Of a stretch of 32,528 nt of DNA, positions 1 through 7,343 are shown one piece after another. Origin of the DNA: CAYONQ01 sp964405375 (lineage in GTDB: Bacteria > Planctomycetota > Phycisphaerae > Sedimentisphaerales > Anaerobacaceae); the NCBI GenBank assembly GCA_964405375.1, contig CAYONQ010000023.1, forward strand, positions 1 to 32,528, read 5' to 3'. Below the pieces are notes generated by a model that was not told the DNA's origin, did not search any database, and saw nothing but the letters and a program-made list of their open reading frames with translations. Every line of letters starts with the position of its first letter. The first letter of the stretch is position 1. The translations under genes and the position numbers were made by a program.

Positions 1-33
1 TGTTTGATAATTGCTACCATCAAAATCCCTCTA

Positions 34-53
34 ATCGGTCAGTTTGAGTACTT
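34..53 (-). repeat. Copy of dispersed inverted-repeat end (core CTCAAACTGACCG)
   Basis: On the minus strand this reads AAGTACTCAAACTGACCGAT. The same 20 bases recur at 29434-29453, and the 13-base core recurs in the opposite orientation at 29281-29293 and 32474-32486. This copy supplies the last codons and the TGA stop of the symporter gene. Confidence 0.75.
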
Positions 54-1757
54 TATTATCCAGAAGAGGGCAGCTATTAAGATTGCGACAGCCGCCCAGC
101 CGGCGAAAAAACCGATAACACCGACCAAGGTTGGTTTTGGTATCTCGAAATCAGGATGGTCGAGCCACACACGTCGGGGGGCCGGCTCGATTCCCTCAGG
201 CAGTGTGAAAGGTTCAGTTTCCGGCTCGCCGGGTGCGACAGGGGTTCGGATGCACTGGTAGAACTTGTCGAGCTTTTCCTTGTTTTCCGGCGTGGTGAAC
301 AAGCTGACCACGATAACAGCGATAAAGCCGACAATAAGATAAATGACCATCTGCCAGGGCAGGGAAAGTTTGCCGTCGAGCAGCATAAACTCGGGCAGCT
401 TGTCAGCCAGTGTTGCGTTGAAGTCCCACAGAACATTTCCAAATATGCGGATTTTGCCTGTGAAAATCAGCGCTGCAAAGCCCGCCAGCGTGCTCGCCCA
501 GGCCGCTGCGGTAGTGGCCCGCCGCCAGAATAGGCCGACAAGGAACGGAATGCCCATCATAGCAGCAATTTTCCAGAATATTTCCAGTCCGTGAATGACG
601 CTTTCAAAGCAGTAGGCGAAGAAGACGCCGCAGAGCACGACCAGCACGGAAACCACCCGTCCAACATTTATGTAGTGCCGGTCTTTCCGGCCGGGCACCA
701 GCAAGGGCTTGTAGATGTTCTCGGTGAACAGGGCCGAAGAGGAGACCATAAGGGCATCGCAGGAGCTCATCACCGCAGCAAGCATCGAGGCGATGAACAG
801 CCCAATCAGGCCCGGTGCAATTTTGGGCAAAAGCTGATGGGCCATTAAGCCATAGACGTGGTCGATGTCCACATCCCTGCCCATATACATCCCGACAGCG
901 CAAAGCCCCGTCAGCACCCACGCAATGGTGCACACCCGCTTGAACAGCACGCCACACATTACACCGACTCTGCCTTCCATTTCCGTCCTGCCGGCGGCGC
1001 TCATAGCCATACTGTGGGGCTGTGTAACCCAGCCAATCAGGGCGTTTAATGAGATTATAGCGATGTAAAATGCCGTAATTTCACCTGGGGCAACGATTTC
1101 AAACATAGTCGGGTCTGAGATTGTCGCCCGCAGCCCGGCCAGCCCCCCTACCGCAGACAATGCGAAGGGCAGTATCAGGAACGAGAGCACAATGGTCAGA
1201 ATCCCCTGGACGAAGTCGGTCATAATGGCCGCGATTAAGCCACCGGTAACACCGTAGATGACAAACATAATCGTCATAGCCCAGACGGCCAGATTTGGGT
1301 TGATATTCCCGCCGGAGACGGCTGTTATCATTGCGCTGGAGCCCCTGAGCATTACGCCGATGTTCACCATCAACTGCAGCATCCCCACGAGTGCGTACAA
1401 GACGCTGACGCTGCGGCCGTAGCGGGCGTTGAAAAAATCGCCGGTGGTCACGGCCCGCATCCTGCGGAACAGCGGCGCAAGAAGCCAGTAAAACGGCGTG
1501 CAGAAAAGCCACAGCCACTGGTACCAGATGCCTGAAATGCCGACACGGTAGGTCTTCGCAGCGACAACTACGGCCTGGTCGGTATGGGTGCCGGCGCCAA
1601 AGGTGAAAAACATCATCATTATCTTGCCGAACTTGCGGTCGCTGATGAAAAAGCTCGCGGTGCTCTTCACCCGTCTGAAGGCCCAGACGCCGATTAACGT
1701 AATGCCCACGAGATAGCCGGCGATGACCAGCCAATCTATCCAACTAACTCCTAACAT
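39..1757 (-). CDS. Sodium:solute symporter (SSS family) permease
   Basis: Predicted 572-residue inner-membrane protein, hydrophobic throughout with about 13-14 membrane segments. The first spans roughly residues 6-26 and the last lies at the extreme C-terminus (residues ~548-568). Around residues 325-350 it carries the SSS-type stretch LAAVMSSCDALMVSSSALF, and family length (about 500-600) fits. SSS proteins couple uptake of sugars, amino acids or other solutes to sodium entry; the substrate cannot be read from sequence. The ATG at 1757 has an AGAGGA-like ribosome site just upstream. The gene diverges from a sulfatase gene, a pairing common in planctomycete-type glycan catabolism, so a sugar or desulfated product is a plausible but inferred substrate. 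The final residues KYSN and the stop codon are encoded by a dispersed repeat end, so the extreme C-terminus may be a replacement tail. Confidence 0.88.
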   Translation of the reverse strand: MLGVSWIDWLVIAGYLVGITLIGVWAFRRVKSTASFFISDRKFGKIMMMFFTFGAGTHTDQAVVVAAKTYRVGISGIWYQWLWLFCTPFYWLLAPLFRRMRAVTTGDFFNARYGRSVSVLYALVGMLQLMVNIGVMLRGSSAMITAVSGGNINPNLAVWAMTIMFVIYGVTGGLIAAIMTDFVQGILTIVLSFLILPFALSAVGGLAGLRATISDPTMFEIVAPGEITAFYIAIISLNALIGWVTQPHSMAMSAAGRTEMEGRVGVMCGVLFKRVCTIAWVLTGLCAVGMYMGRDVDIDHVYGLMAHQLLPKIAPGLIGLFIASMLAAVMSSCDALMVSSSALFTENIYKPLLVPGRKDRHYINVGRVVSVLVVLCGVFFAYCFESVIHGLEIFWKIAAMMGIPFLVGLFWRRATTAAAWASTLAGFAALIFTGKIRIFGNVLWDFNATLADKLPEFMLLDGKLSLPWQMVIYLIVGFIAVIVVSLFTTPENKEKLDKFYQCIRTPVAPGEPETEPFTLPEGIEPAPRRVWLDHPDFEIPKPTLVGVIGFFAGWAAVAILIAALFWIIKYSN

Positions 1758-1792
1758 ATTCCTCTCTTTCTTCTCAAAATATATGTCTTCAC

Positions 1793-1812
1793 CCTGCCCA
1801 GCGCTGGGCGGG
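1793..1812. repeat. GC-rich palindrome in symporter leader
   Basis: A self-complementary sequence centred between 1802 and 1803, with inner core GCCCAGC/GCTGGGC and one G-T pair further out. The same core forms the centre of the 36-base palindrome at 32357-32392. It lies directly downstream of the predicted symporter promoter, so it would form a hairpin at or near the 5' end of that mRNA. Confidence 0.7.
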
Positions 1813-1820
1813 TGGTGGTG

Positions 1821-1849
1821 ATTTTACCAGATATATCTTTCTGCTTCAA
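1821..1849 (-). promoter_or_regulatory. Predicted sigma70-type promoter for the symporter gene
   Basis: On the minus strand TTGAAG (1849-1844) is separated by 17 bases from TAAAAT (1826-1821). The start of transcription would fall near 1813-1815, at the edge of the GC palindrome and about 55 bases upstream of the ATG. The call is from consensus matching only. Confidence 0.5.
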
Positions 1850-1852
1850 GTG

Positions 1853-1901
1853 TTGATGTCTCTGCGATAAGAGTGTATATTGTTGTAATAAAAAATGAGC
1901 T
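1853..1901 (+). promoter_or_regulatory. Promoter-bearing 49-base direct repeat, copy A
   Basis: This 49-base segment matches 3640-3688 at 45 of 49 positions. It contains TTGATG (1853-1858), a 17-base spacer and TATATT (1876-1881), a good sigma70-type promoter reading toward the sulfatase gene about 205 bases downstream. Its -35 hexamer lies three bases from that of the divergent symporter promoter, so the two could share control. Confidence 0.6.
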
Positions 1902-2075
1902 GCCGAGGGGTCGGCTGGTCGATTTGGGCTTTAACTGGATATATTTAGAACAGTACCGCACTATTGAGGATGATATTAGTTCGATTAAGGCCATTACTGT
2001 TGACGATGTTCATTAAGTTTGACGTGGGCGATTTCACACAATTTTCAATAGGCCCCGCTCAATCAAGTCAAGGTA
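1894..2075 (+). pseudogene. Decayed C-terminal remnant of an M16 (insulinase-like) peptidase
   Basis: Translation from 1894 gives NELPRGRLVDLGFNWIYL followed by a stretch ending SSIKAITVDDVH and a stop at 2014-2016. A shift of one frame at about 2015 continues as FDVGDFTQFSIGP. These resemble the C-terminal region of M16 zinc peptidases: a 'GR..DLG..W.Y...YRT.EE.I..I.AVT.DDV' pattern, then a closing 'IGP'. The start, the HxxEH metal site and all upstream domains are absent, and the frame is broken, so this is not a working gene. It now lies in the predicted leader of the sulfatase mRNA. The assignment rests on remembered family patterns over about 55 residues, so confidence is moderate. Confidence 0.55.
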
Positions 2076-2085
2076 AAGTAAAGAT

Positions 2086-3549
2086 ATGGGCAAACAGACG
2101 AGAAGAGAGTTTCTTCAAGCTATAGGTGTGGGTGCGGCGTCACTGGCTGTTGGAGGGTGTCTGCAGCCGAGTAAAACACCAAGGAGGAAAAGACCCAATA
2201 TTGTCTTTTTCTTCACGGACGACCAGCAGGCCGACGCTATACATTCGCTTGGTAACGGACAGATAATCACGCCAAATATGGACTGGCTTGTGCATAACGG
2301 CACGGTCTTTACCAATGCCTACATAATGGGTTCAACGGTTGGGGCGGTTTGTGCGCCCAGTCGCAACATGCTAATGACCGGCCGAACATTGTTTCACATA
2401 GGAGATGATGCTTATGTTATTCCAGAAGGCCATATTATGCTGCCTGAGGTCTTGCGAAAGGCCGGCTACACGACTTTTCACACCGGCAAGTGGCATCAGG
2501 GTCCAGAATCGTTAATGCGGGGCTTCTCTACCGGTGGCAAAATTTTCTTCGGGGGGATGGCCGACCACTACCGAGTTCCAGTTTTCGATTTTGAACCTGA
2601 TGGAATATATCCGAGCAGAGATGAACGGAGGGAATTAAGGAGAGAGGAGAATGTAAAAAAGAGAAAAAAAGCAAAACACTCCAGCAAATTGTTTAGCGAC
2701 GAAGCAATTAAGTTTCTGCGTAGCTATAAAGACAACAAGCCCTTCTTTATGTACATCAGCTATATGGCGCCCCACGACCCGCGGATTATGCCTGAGAAGT
2801 ATCTGGATATGTACGATGCCGGGGAGATTGTTCTGCCGAAGAACCTTATGCCGGAGCATCCATTCGATAATGGTGAGGTAACCCGCGACGAGGAGCTGTT
2901 CCCACCGCCCCGAACGCCGGAATATGTTCGCAGACACACCAGGGATTATTATGCTATGATTACACACGTGGATGCGCAAATTGGTCGCGTGTTGGCGGCA
3001 TTGAAAGAAACAGGACGAGCGGAGGATACAATCATTATTTTTGCCAGCGACAACGGATTGGCTTTAGGTCGGCACGGGCTGATGGGCAAACAGAACTTGT
3101 ATGAGCACAGCATAAAGGTGCCGTTGATTATGAGTGGTCCGGGCATTGAGAAGGGTCAAAAACGAGATGCCTTTTGTTATCTACTGGATATCTATCCCAC
3201 CTTGTGCGAGCTGATGGGAGTGGCCATTGCCGGCTCGGTCGAAGGCAAAAGTCTCACCACTGTCATACACAACCCTAAACAGAAGGTCCGTAATAGTCTT
3301 TTCTTTGCTTACAAGGGCGTACAACGGGCTGTTCGCAGCGAGCGTTACAAGCTAATCGAGTATGTTGTGAAGGGCAAAAGGACAACTCAACTATTCGACC
3401 TGCAGACTGATCCGTGGGAACTTAACAGCCTCGCAGATGACCCGGAGTATGCCGGTCAACTGGAACGGCTGCGCAAGGAACTGCTGCGATGGAAGGAGCA
3501 AGTGGATGATACCAGTGAGTTCTGGCAGCAGTACGACTGCGACAGGTAA
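2086..3549 (+). CDS. Tat-exported lipoprotein sulfatase (type I, formylglycine-dependent)
   Basis: A 487-residue predicted sulfatase hydrolysing sulfate esters, probably on sulfated polysaccharide. The N-terminus has a twin-arginine signal (TRREFLQAIG) ending in a lipobox-like VGGC at residues 22-25, so the enzyme is probably exported folded and lipid-anchored. Catalytic features visible are the metal-binding DD at 45-46, the C89-A-P-S-R93 signature whose cysteine is converted to formylglycine, the GKWH motif (K135, H137), H230, the SDNG motif (D322, N323) and K335. Length fits the family. No formylglycine-generating enzyme or anaerobic sulfatase-maturing enzyme is in the window, so maturation must be encoded elsewhere. 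A purine-rich AAGGTAAAGTAAAG precedes the ATG. The neighbouring divergent symporter suggests a role in glycan use. Confidence 0.93.
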   Translation: MGKQTRREFLQAIGVGAASLAVGGCLQPSKTPRRKRPNIVFFFTDDQQADAIHSLGNGQIITPNMDWLVHNGTVFTNAYIMGSTVGAVCAPSRNMLMTGRTLFHIGDDAYVIPEGHIMLPEVLRKAGYTTFHTGKWHQGPESLMRGFSTGGKIFFGGMADHYRVPVFDFEPDGIYPSRDERRELRREENVKKRKKAKHSSKLFSDEAIKFLRSYKDNKPFFMYISYMAPHDPRIMPEKYLDMYDAGEIVLPKNLMPEHPFDNGEVTRDEELFPPPRTPEYVRRHTRDYYAMITHVDAQIGRVLAALKETGRAEDTIIIFASDNGLALGRHGLMGKQNLYEHSIKVPLIMSGPGIEKGQKRDAFCYLLDIYPTLCELMGVAIAGSVEGKSLTTVIHNPKQKVRNSLFFAYKGVQRAVRSERYKLIEYVVKGKRTTQLFDLQTDPWELNSLADDPEYAGQLERLRKELLRWKEQVDDTSEFWQQYDCDR

Positions 3550-3639
3550 GTGCAGCCGGACATAACCGCTGACTTCAATGTACCAACCGAGTTGCGCACA
3601 CATCCGGTTCGACAAGCTCACCATTCTACTACAAAATCA

Positions 3640-3688
3640 TTGATGTCGCTGCGACAAAGGTGTATATTGTTGTAATAAAAAATGAGCT
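3640..3688 (+). promoter_or_regulatory. Promoter-bearing 49-base direct repeat, copy B
   Basis: Second copy of the 1853-1901 repeat. TTGATG (3640-3645), a 17-base spacer and TATATT (3663-3668) form a predicted sigma70-type promoter for the FG-GAP protein gene that starts about 80 bases downstream. The two copies flank the sulfatase gene. Confidence 0.62.
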
Positions 3689-3690
3689 TG

Positions 3691-3713
3691 CCCCGCCCCT
3701 ATCAGGGGCGGGG
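3691..3713 (+). repeat. GC-rich palindrome in FG-GAP gene leader
   Basis: Ten-base perfect arms CCCCGCCCCT and AGGGGCGGGG around a three-base loop. It is near-identical to the palindrome inside the GT9 gene at 8102-8124, differing only in the loop. It lies about 22 bases after the predicted -10 box and upstream of the ribosome-binding site, so it would be a 5' hairpin in the mRNA. No T-tract follows, which argues against an intrinsic terminator. Confidence 0.8.
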
Positions 3714-3749
3714 CTTGTCTAACAACAGTCAAGAGTGGAGGATTTTATC

Positions 3750-6197
3750 GTGCGACTAATTAAGGCGATAATCACAGTTGTCCTAATAGGTGCGATTTTC
3801 GGCGATGCAGCCGGTCAGCCCCGCACCAGAACACTGCGGGGTCAAGAGGACTTCAATGATATATCAGCATACTACGGCTTCAAAGAGATAGAGATAATCA
3901 AATTAGACTGGGGCGTGGCGAACCTGCGAATCGCCGATTTTAACGGTGACGGGCGAAACGATATTGCCATCGCCAACAATAGAAAGGCCAAGATAGAGCT
4001 ATTGGTTCAAAAAGAGGCCATAGGGCAAGGCGAGACAGAGGTAACCGTTGACCCCAATGACGTCGATGTAAACCTAATCACCCCCCCTACCCGTTTCGAG
4101 AGGCAAAGTGTGGCCGTTTCACAAAAGGTCTCCAGCTTTGTCTGCGGAGATTTGAATTCAGACGGGATGGAAGACCTGGCCTTTTACGGCGAACCGAGGG
4201 GGCTATATGTGATACTGCAAAGGTCGGCTGATGCGGAAAAACCGCAGCAACTGAACTGGCGAACAAGGGAAAAAATCAAGATTGACGACGGCCTTCTAAT
4301 CCCCGGTGCGCTTCTGTGCGCCGACCTGAACAATGACGGCGCCGATGACCTGGCTCTGGCCAGCCGCGACGGCGTTTATATCGTTGTGCAAAAAGAAGAC
4401 GGCTCATTACCTGTGGCAGAGCTAGCAGAGCCGGTAAAATACCCCACTACCGCCCAAACACTTGGTATCGAAGTGGGTGATTTGAACTGTGATAATATAA
4501 ACGACCTTATCATTATAACCAACGACAACGAAAAACCGATTTGCGTACGTTTCGGTCTCGAGACGGGGCAATTAGGCCCGCAGGTGCAATTTTTTATCGA
4601 AAGGCCGTGGGCGCTGGAGATTGCAAACATCGACGGGGCGACCGGCGACGAGATACTGACTGTCGATGCCAGAGGCGGGCGGCTTGGCTGCTATAAACTT
4701 GAAAGTCGCAGCGAAACGAGCGCCGATTGGCCGATTCTGTCTTATCCTCTCGCTTCAGGCGAAGGAAGCGCCAAGCGCGACCTTGTGGCCGGCGACTTCG
4801 ACGGCGACGGTCTGGTCGATATTATGATAAGCGACCCCGGGGCAGCGGAACTAATTTTCTATAAGCAAATTGGCTCTCTCGGATTAGCCGAGCCGGTCAG
4901 GTTCCCTGCCTTTGCCGACATTGAGACACTATCCGTCGCAGATATCGACGGCAACGGCAAGGTCGAGCTGGCGGTTTTGAGCGTTAAGGAAAAAATAATC
5001 GGTTTAAGCAGATTCGAAGAGAACAGATTATCATTCCCGCAGCCCGTCGATTTAATCGGTGAGCCGTTGGCGATGGAGCTTGCCGACGTTGACGGTGACG
5101 GCAGTATCGATTGTCTTTACGTATCCAAAGATGCCAATGATGTTAGGGGCCTGAGAGTCATTTACAGTCTGGACCCAAAAGGGACAGGGCAAAAACAACT
5201 TAAATCCGCCAAAAAAGCCGGAGCGCTGCAGGGTGAAGCTCTGGAGCTTAAAGAACTTACTTCCAATCCGGACGGCTTGAAGGTCGTTGACGTTGACCAG
5301 GACGGCCTGCAGGACGCCTTGATATTCGTCAAATACGAACAACCCATACTGGTGCGCCAAAGCCAAAAAAGGAGATTCGAGGTGATTGATTCACCCAAGG
5401 TGCAGGCGAGCTTGATTAAAGATGCCAGTGGTCATTCAATTGCCGTCGCCGACGTGGACGGCCAGGGTGGTCGCGAACTGTTAGTGGCACAGAAGAACTT
5501 TGCAAGAAGCCTGGTTTTCTCTAACGGCGAGCGATGGAGCATTATTGACCAGTATAACGCCAAGAGCACCGAGAATGAAATATCGGCTGTGGCTGTTTTT
5601 GATATTGATGGCAAGGGCTCAACTGATAGACCCGCTATTTTGCTGCTGGACGGCCAGAAGGGTCAGCTTCAGATACTTAAAGCGGGTGATGACAAGACGT
5701 ATCGGTTTGAAAAAGAGCTAAACGTCGGCAAATGGAGCACTGCGACCCATCTAAAGATGCTGTTTTCACCGCTTACAGGCGGCGAAGCCAAAAGTATCCT
5801 GTTGTTCGACAGCGAGAAGTTTGCGCTTGTCACGCCGCCGAGCGGAAGTAGTATCCCGCAACATCTGGAACAACAGTTCGGCTATGAGACAAAGATAAAG
5901 GACGGTATATACGGCAACCTAACAGCAGGGGATATAAACGGCGACGGCCAGTCCAACATTATTATGGTAGAATATAAGCGCAATCACATCGAGATACTGT
6001 CGCTGGACTCGCAGGACAGGCCGATTCCGGCGATGCGTTTCAAGATATTCGAACAGAAAAGTTATCGCGACAGTAACAAGGCCGCCAGGTCCCGTGTTGA
6101 ACCGCGAGAGCTAAGGGTTGCTGACGTTACAGGCGACGGCAAAGACGATTTGGTAACCGTTATCCACGACCGTATAATCATCTATCCCCAGGACTGA
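3750..6197 (+). CDS. Exported FG-GAP / VCBS repeat protein
   Basis: An 815-residue secreted protein with an N-terminal signal sequence (hydrophobic IITVVLIGAIFG, then a likely cleavage after GDAAG). About a dozen FG-GAP/VCBS-type blades carry calcium-binding D-x-D/N-x-D-G motifs: ADFNGDGRND, GDLNSDGMED, ADLNNDGADD, GDFDGDGLVD, ADVDGDGSID, VDVDQDGLQD, GDINGDGQSN and ADVTGDGKDD among others. This spacing predicts one or two beta-propellers stabilised by calcium, as in integrin-like and lectin-like surface proteins. I chose the GTG at 3750 over the GTG at 3735 because GGAGG at 3737-3741 is correctly spaced for 3750 and the signal peptide then begins directly. No enzymatic domain is seen; binding or adhesion is the usual role of the fold, and any ligand is unknown. 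Confidence 0.88.
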   Translation: MRLIKAIITVVLIGAIFGDAAGQPRTRTLRGQEDFNDISAYYGFKEIEIIKLDWGVANLRIADFNGDGRNDIAIANNRKAKIELLVQKEAIGQGETEVTVDPNDVDVNLITPPTRFERQSVAVSQKVSSFVCGDLNSDGMEDLAFYGEPRGLYVILQRSADAEKPQQLNWRTREKIKIDDGLLIPGALLCADLNNDGADDLALASRDGVYIVVQKEDGSLPVAELAEPVKYPTTAQTLGIEVGDLNCDNINDLIIITNDNEKPICVRFGLETGQLGPQVQFFIERPWALEIANIDGATGDEILTVDARGGRLGCYKLESRSETSADWPILSYPLASGEGSAKRDLVAGDFDGDGLVDIMISDPGAAELIFYKQIGSLGLAEPVRFPAFADIETLSVADIDGNGKVELAVLSVKEKIIGLSRFEENRLSFPQPVDLIGEPLAMELADVDGDGSIDCLYVSKDANDVRGLRVIYSLDPKGTGQKQLKSAKKAGALQGEALELKELTSNPDGLKVVDVDQDGLQDALIFVKYEQPILVRQSQKRRFEVIDSPKVQASLIKDASGHSIAVADVDGQGGRELLVAQKNFARSLVFSNGERWSIIDQYNAKSTENEISAVAVFDIDGKGSTDRPAILLLDGQKGQLQILKAGDDKTYRFEKELNVGKWSTATHLKMLFSPLTGGEAKSILLFDSEKFALVTPPSGSSIPQHLEQQFGYETKIKDGIYGNLTAGDINGDGQSNIIMVEYKRNHIEILSLDSQDRPIPAMRFKIFEQKSYRDSNKAARSRVEPRELRVADVTGDGKDDLVTVIHDRIIIYPQD

Positions 6198-6243
6198 TTC
6201 GTATCTCGTATCTCGCGAAACGTGAAGCGTATTTCGTATAAAG
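6198..6243. repeat. Degenerate short-unit repeat (TTCGTATCTCG type)
   Basis: The 50-base gap between the FG-GAP gene and mnmA consists of imperfect repeats such as TTCGTATCTCGTATCTCG and GCGTATTTCGTAT. Similar simple units recur at 9712-9753, 28716-28735 and 28804-28821, in each case at a gene boundary. No strong ribosome-binding site for mnmA lies in it. Confidence 0.5.
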
Positions 6244-6247
6244 CAAA

Positions 6248-7303
6248 ATGGCTGATAAGGATAAAAAGGTCTTTGTTGCGCTCAGCGGGGGCGTGGACAG
6301 CTCAACCGCTGCCGCTATACTACAGCGAGACGGCTTCGACTGTGCGGGCGTGTTTATGGTTACCAGTGACCAAGCCGCAGATGCACAGGCGAAGGCCAAT
6401 AGAACGGCTGAGAAACTGGGTATAAAACTTTATGTGCTGGACCTCCGGAAGGACTTCGAGCAAATCCTCGATTACTTCTGCGACGAATACAAGCAGGGCC
6501 GAACACCCAATCCGTGCGTTGTGTGCAACAGGTACATTAAGTTCGGCAAACTGTGGGACTTTGCACAGGCCAACGGAGCAGAATTGCTCGCTACCGGCCA
6601 TTATGCAAGAATCCTGAGAAAGAATAATAGCACAGGGCTGTATCCTGCTGCCGATGTAACTAAAGACCAGTCTTACGCCCTGTCAATGATTGACAGGAAT
6701 GTATTGAGTCATATTGTTCTGCCAATAGGCAATTACTGCAAGAATGAAACACGAGAGATGGCAGGAAAACTCGGTTTAGCCGTTGAAGAAGAGCCAGAGT
6801 CTCAGGAAATATGCTTTATACCCAATAATGATTACATCGCTGTAGTTGAGAAGAGATGTCCACGGCTTGTGCGCAGGGGAGACATTATCGATAGCAGCGG
6901 CCGAGTTCTGGGTGAGCATAACGGCGTACACAGATTCACCATCGGCCAGCGGCGAGGGCTGCGAGTCGCAATGGGCGAGCCATACTATGTTGTGAAGATT
7001 GATGCCGAAAGCAACACCGTTACGTTAGGCCCAAAAGAAGAAGTTATGCACAGCAAATTATTAGCAACATCGGTAAACTGGCTGATGGACGAGCCGAGGT
7101 CATGCTTTCGGGCAAAGGTAAAGATACGCTATAGAGACAGCGGTGCCGATGCGACGGTTTCTCCGCAGCCAGACGGTGTTGCGGTCGAGTTCGACGAGCC
7201 GGTATCGGCTATAACGCCGGGCCAACTGGCCGTATTCTACATTCAGCAAGACAGTGGCGAGAGAGTTGCCGGCGGCGGATGGATTAAGAAAGCAAACGAC
7301 TGA
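6248..7303 (+). CDS. mnmA: tRNA-specific 2-thiouridylase MnmA
   Basis: A 351-residue cytoplasmic enzyme that uses ATP and a persulfide relay to thiolate U34 of tRNA Lys, Glu and Gln. Seen directly are the PP-loop ATP-binding motif SGGVDSS (residues 13-19), the catalytic cysteine in NPCVVCN (C90), the TGHYAR motif near 116-121, the DQSYAL motif near 140-145 and the second active-site cysteine in SQEICFIP (C189). Both cysteines required for the disulfide/persulfide cycle are present and length is typical. The ATG at 6248 is preceded by AAGCAAA rather than a clear Shine-Dalgarno. The gene lies on the same strand as its neighbours without an obvious functional link; it is a housekeeping function. 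Confidence 0.96.
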   Translation: MADKDKKVFVALSGGVDSSTAAAILQRDGFDCAGVFMVTSDQAADAQAKANRTAEKLGIKLYVLDLRKDFEQILDYFCDEYKQGRTPNPCVVCNRYIKFGKLWDFAQANGAELLATGHYARILRKNNSTGLYPAADVTKDQSYALSMIDRNVLSHIVLPIGNYCKNETREMAGKLGLAVEEEPESQEICFIPNNDYIAVVEKRCPRLVRRGDIIDSSGRVLGEHNGVHRFTIGQRRGLRVAMGEPYYVVKIDAESNTVTLGPKEEVMHSKLLATSVNWLMDEPRSCFRAKVKIRYRDSGADATVSPQPDGVAVEFDEPVSAITPGQLAVFYIQQDSGERVAGGGWIKKAND

Positions 7304-7343
7304 AACCAAAGGCCTATGACTCTTTGAAACTTATTTTTCGATT

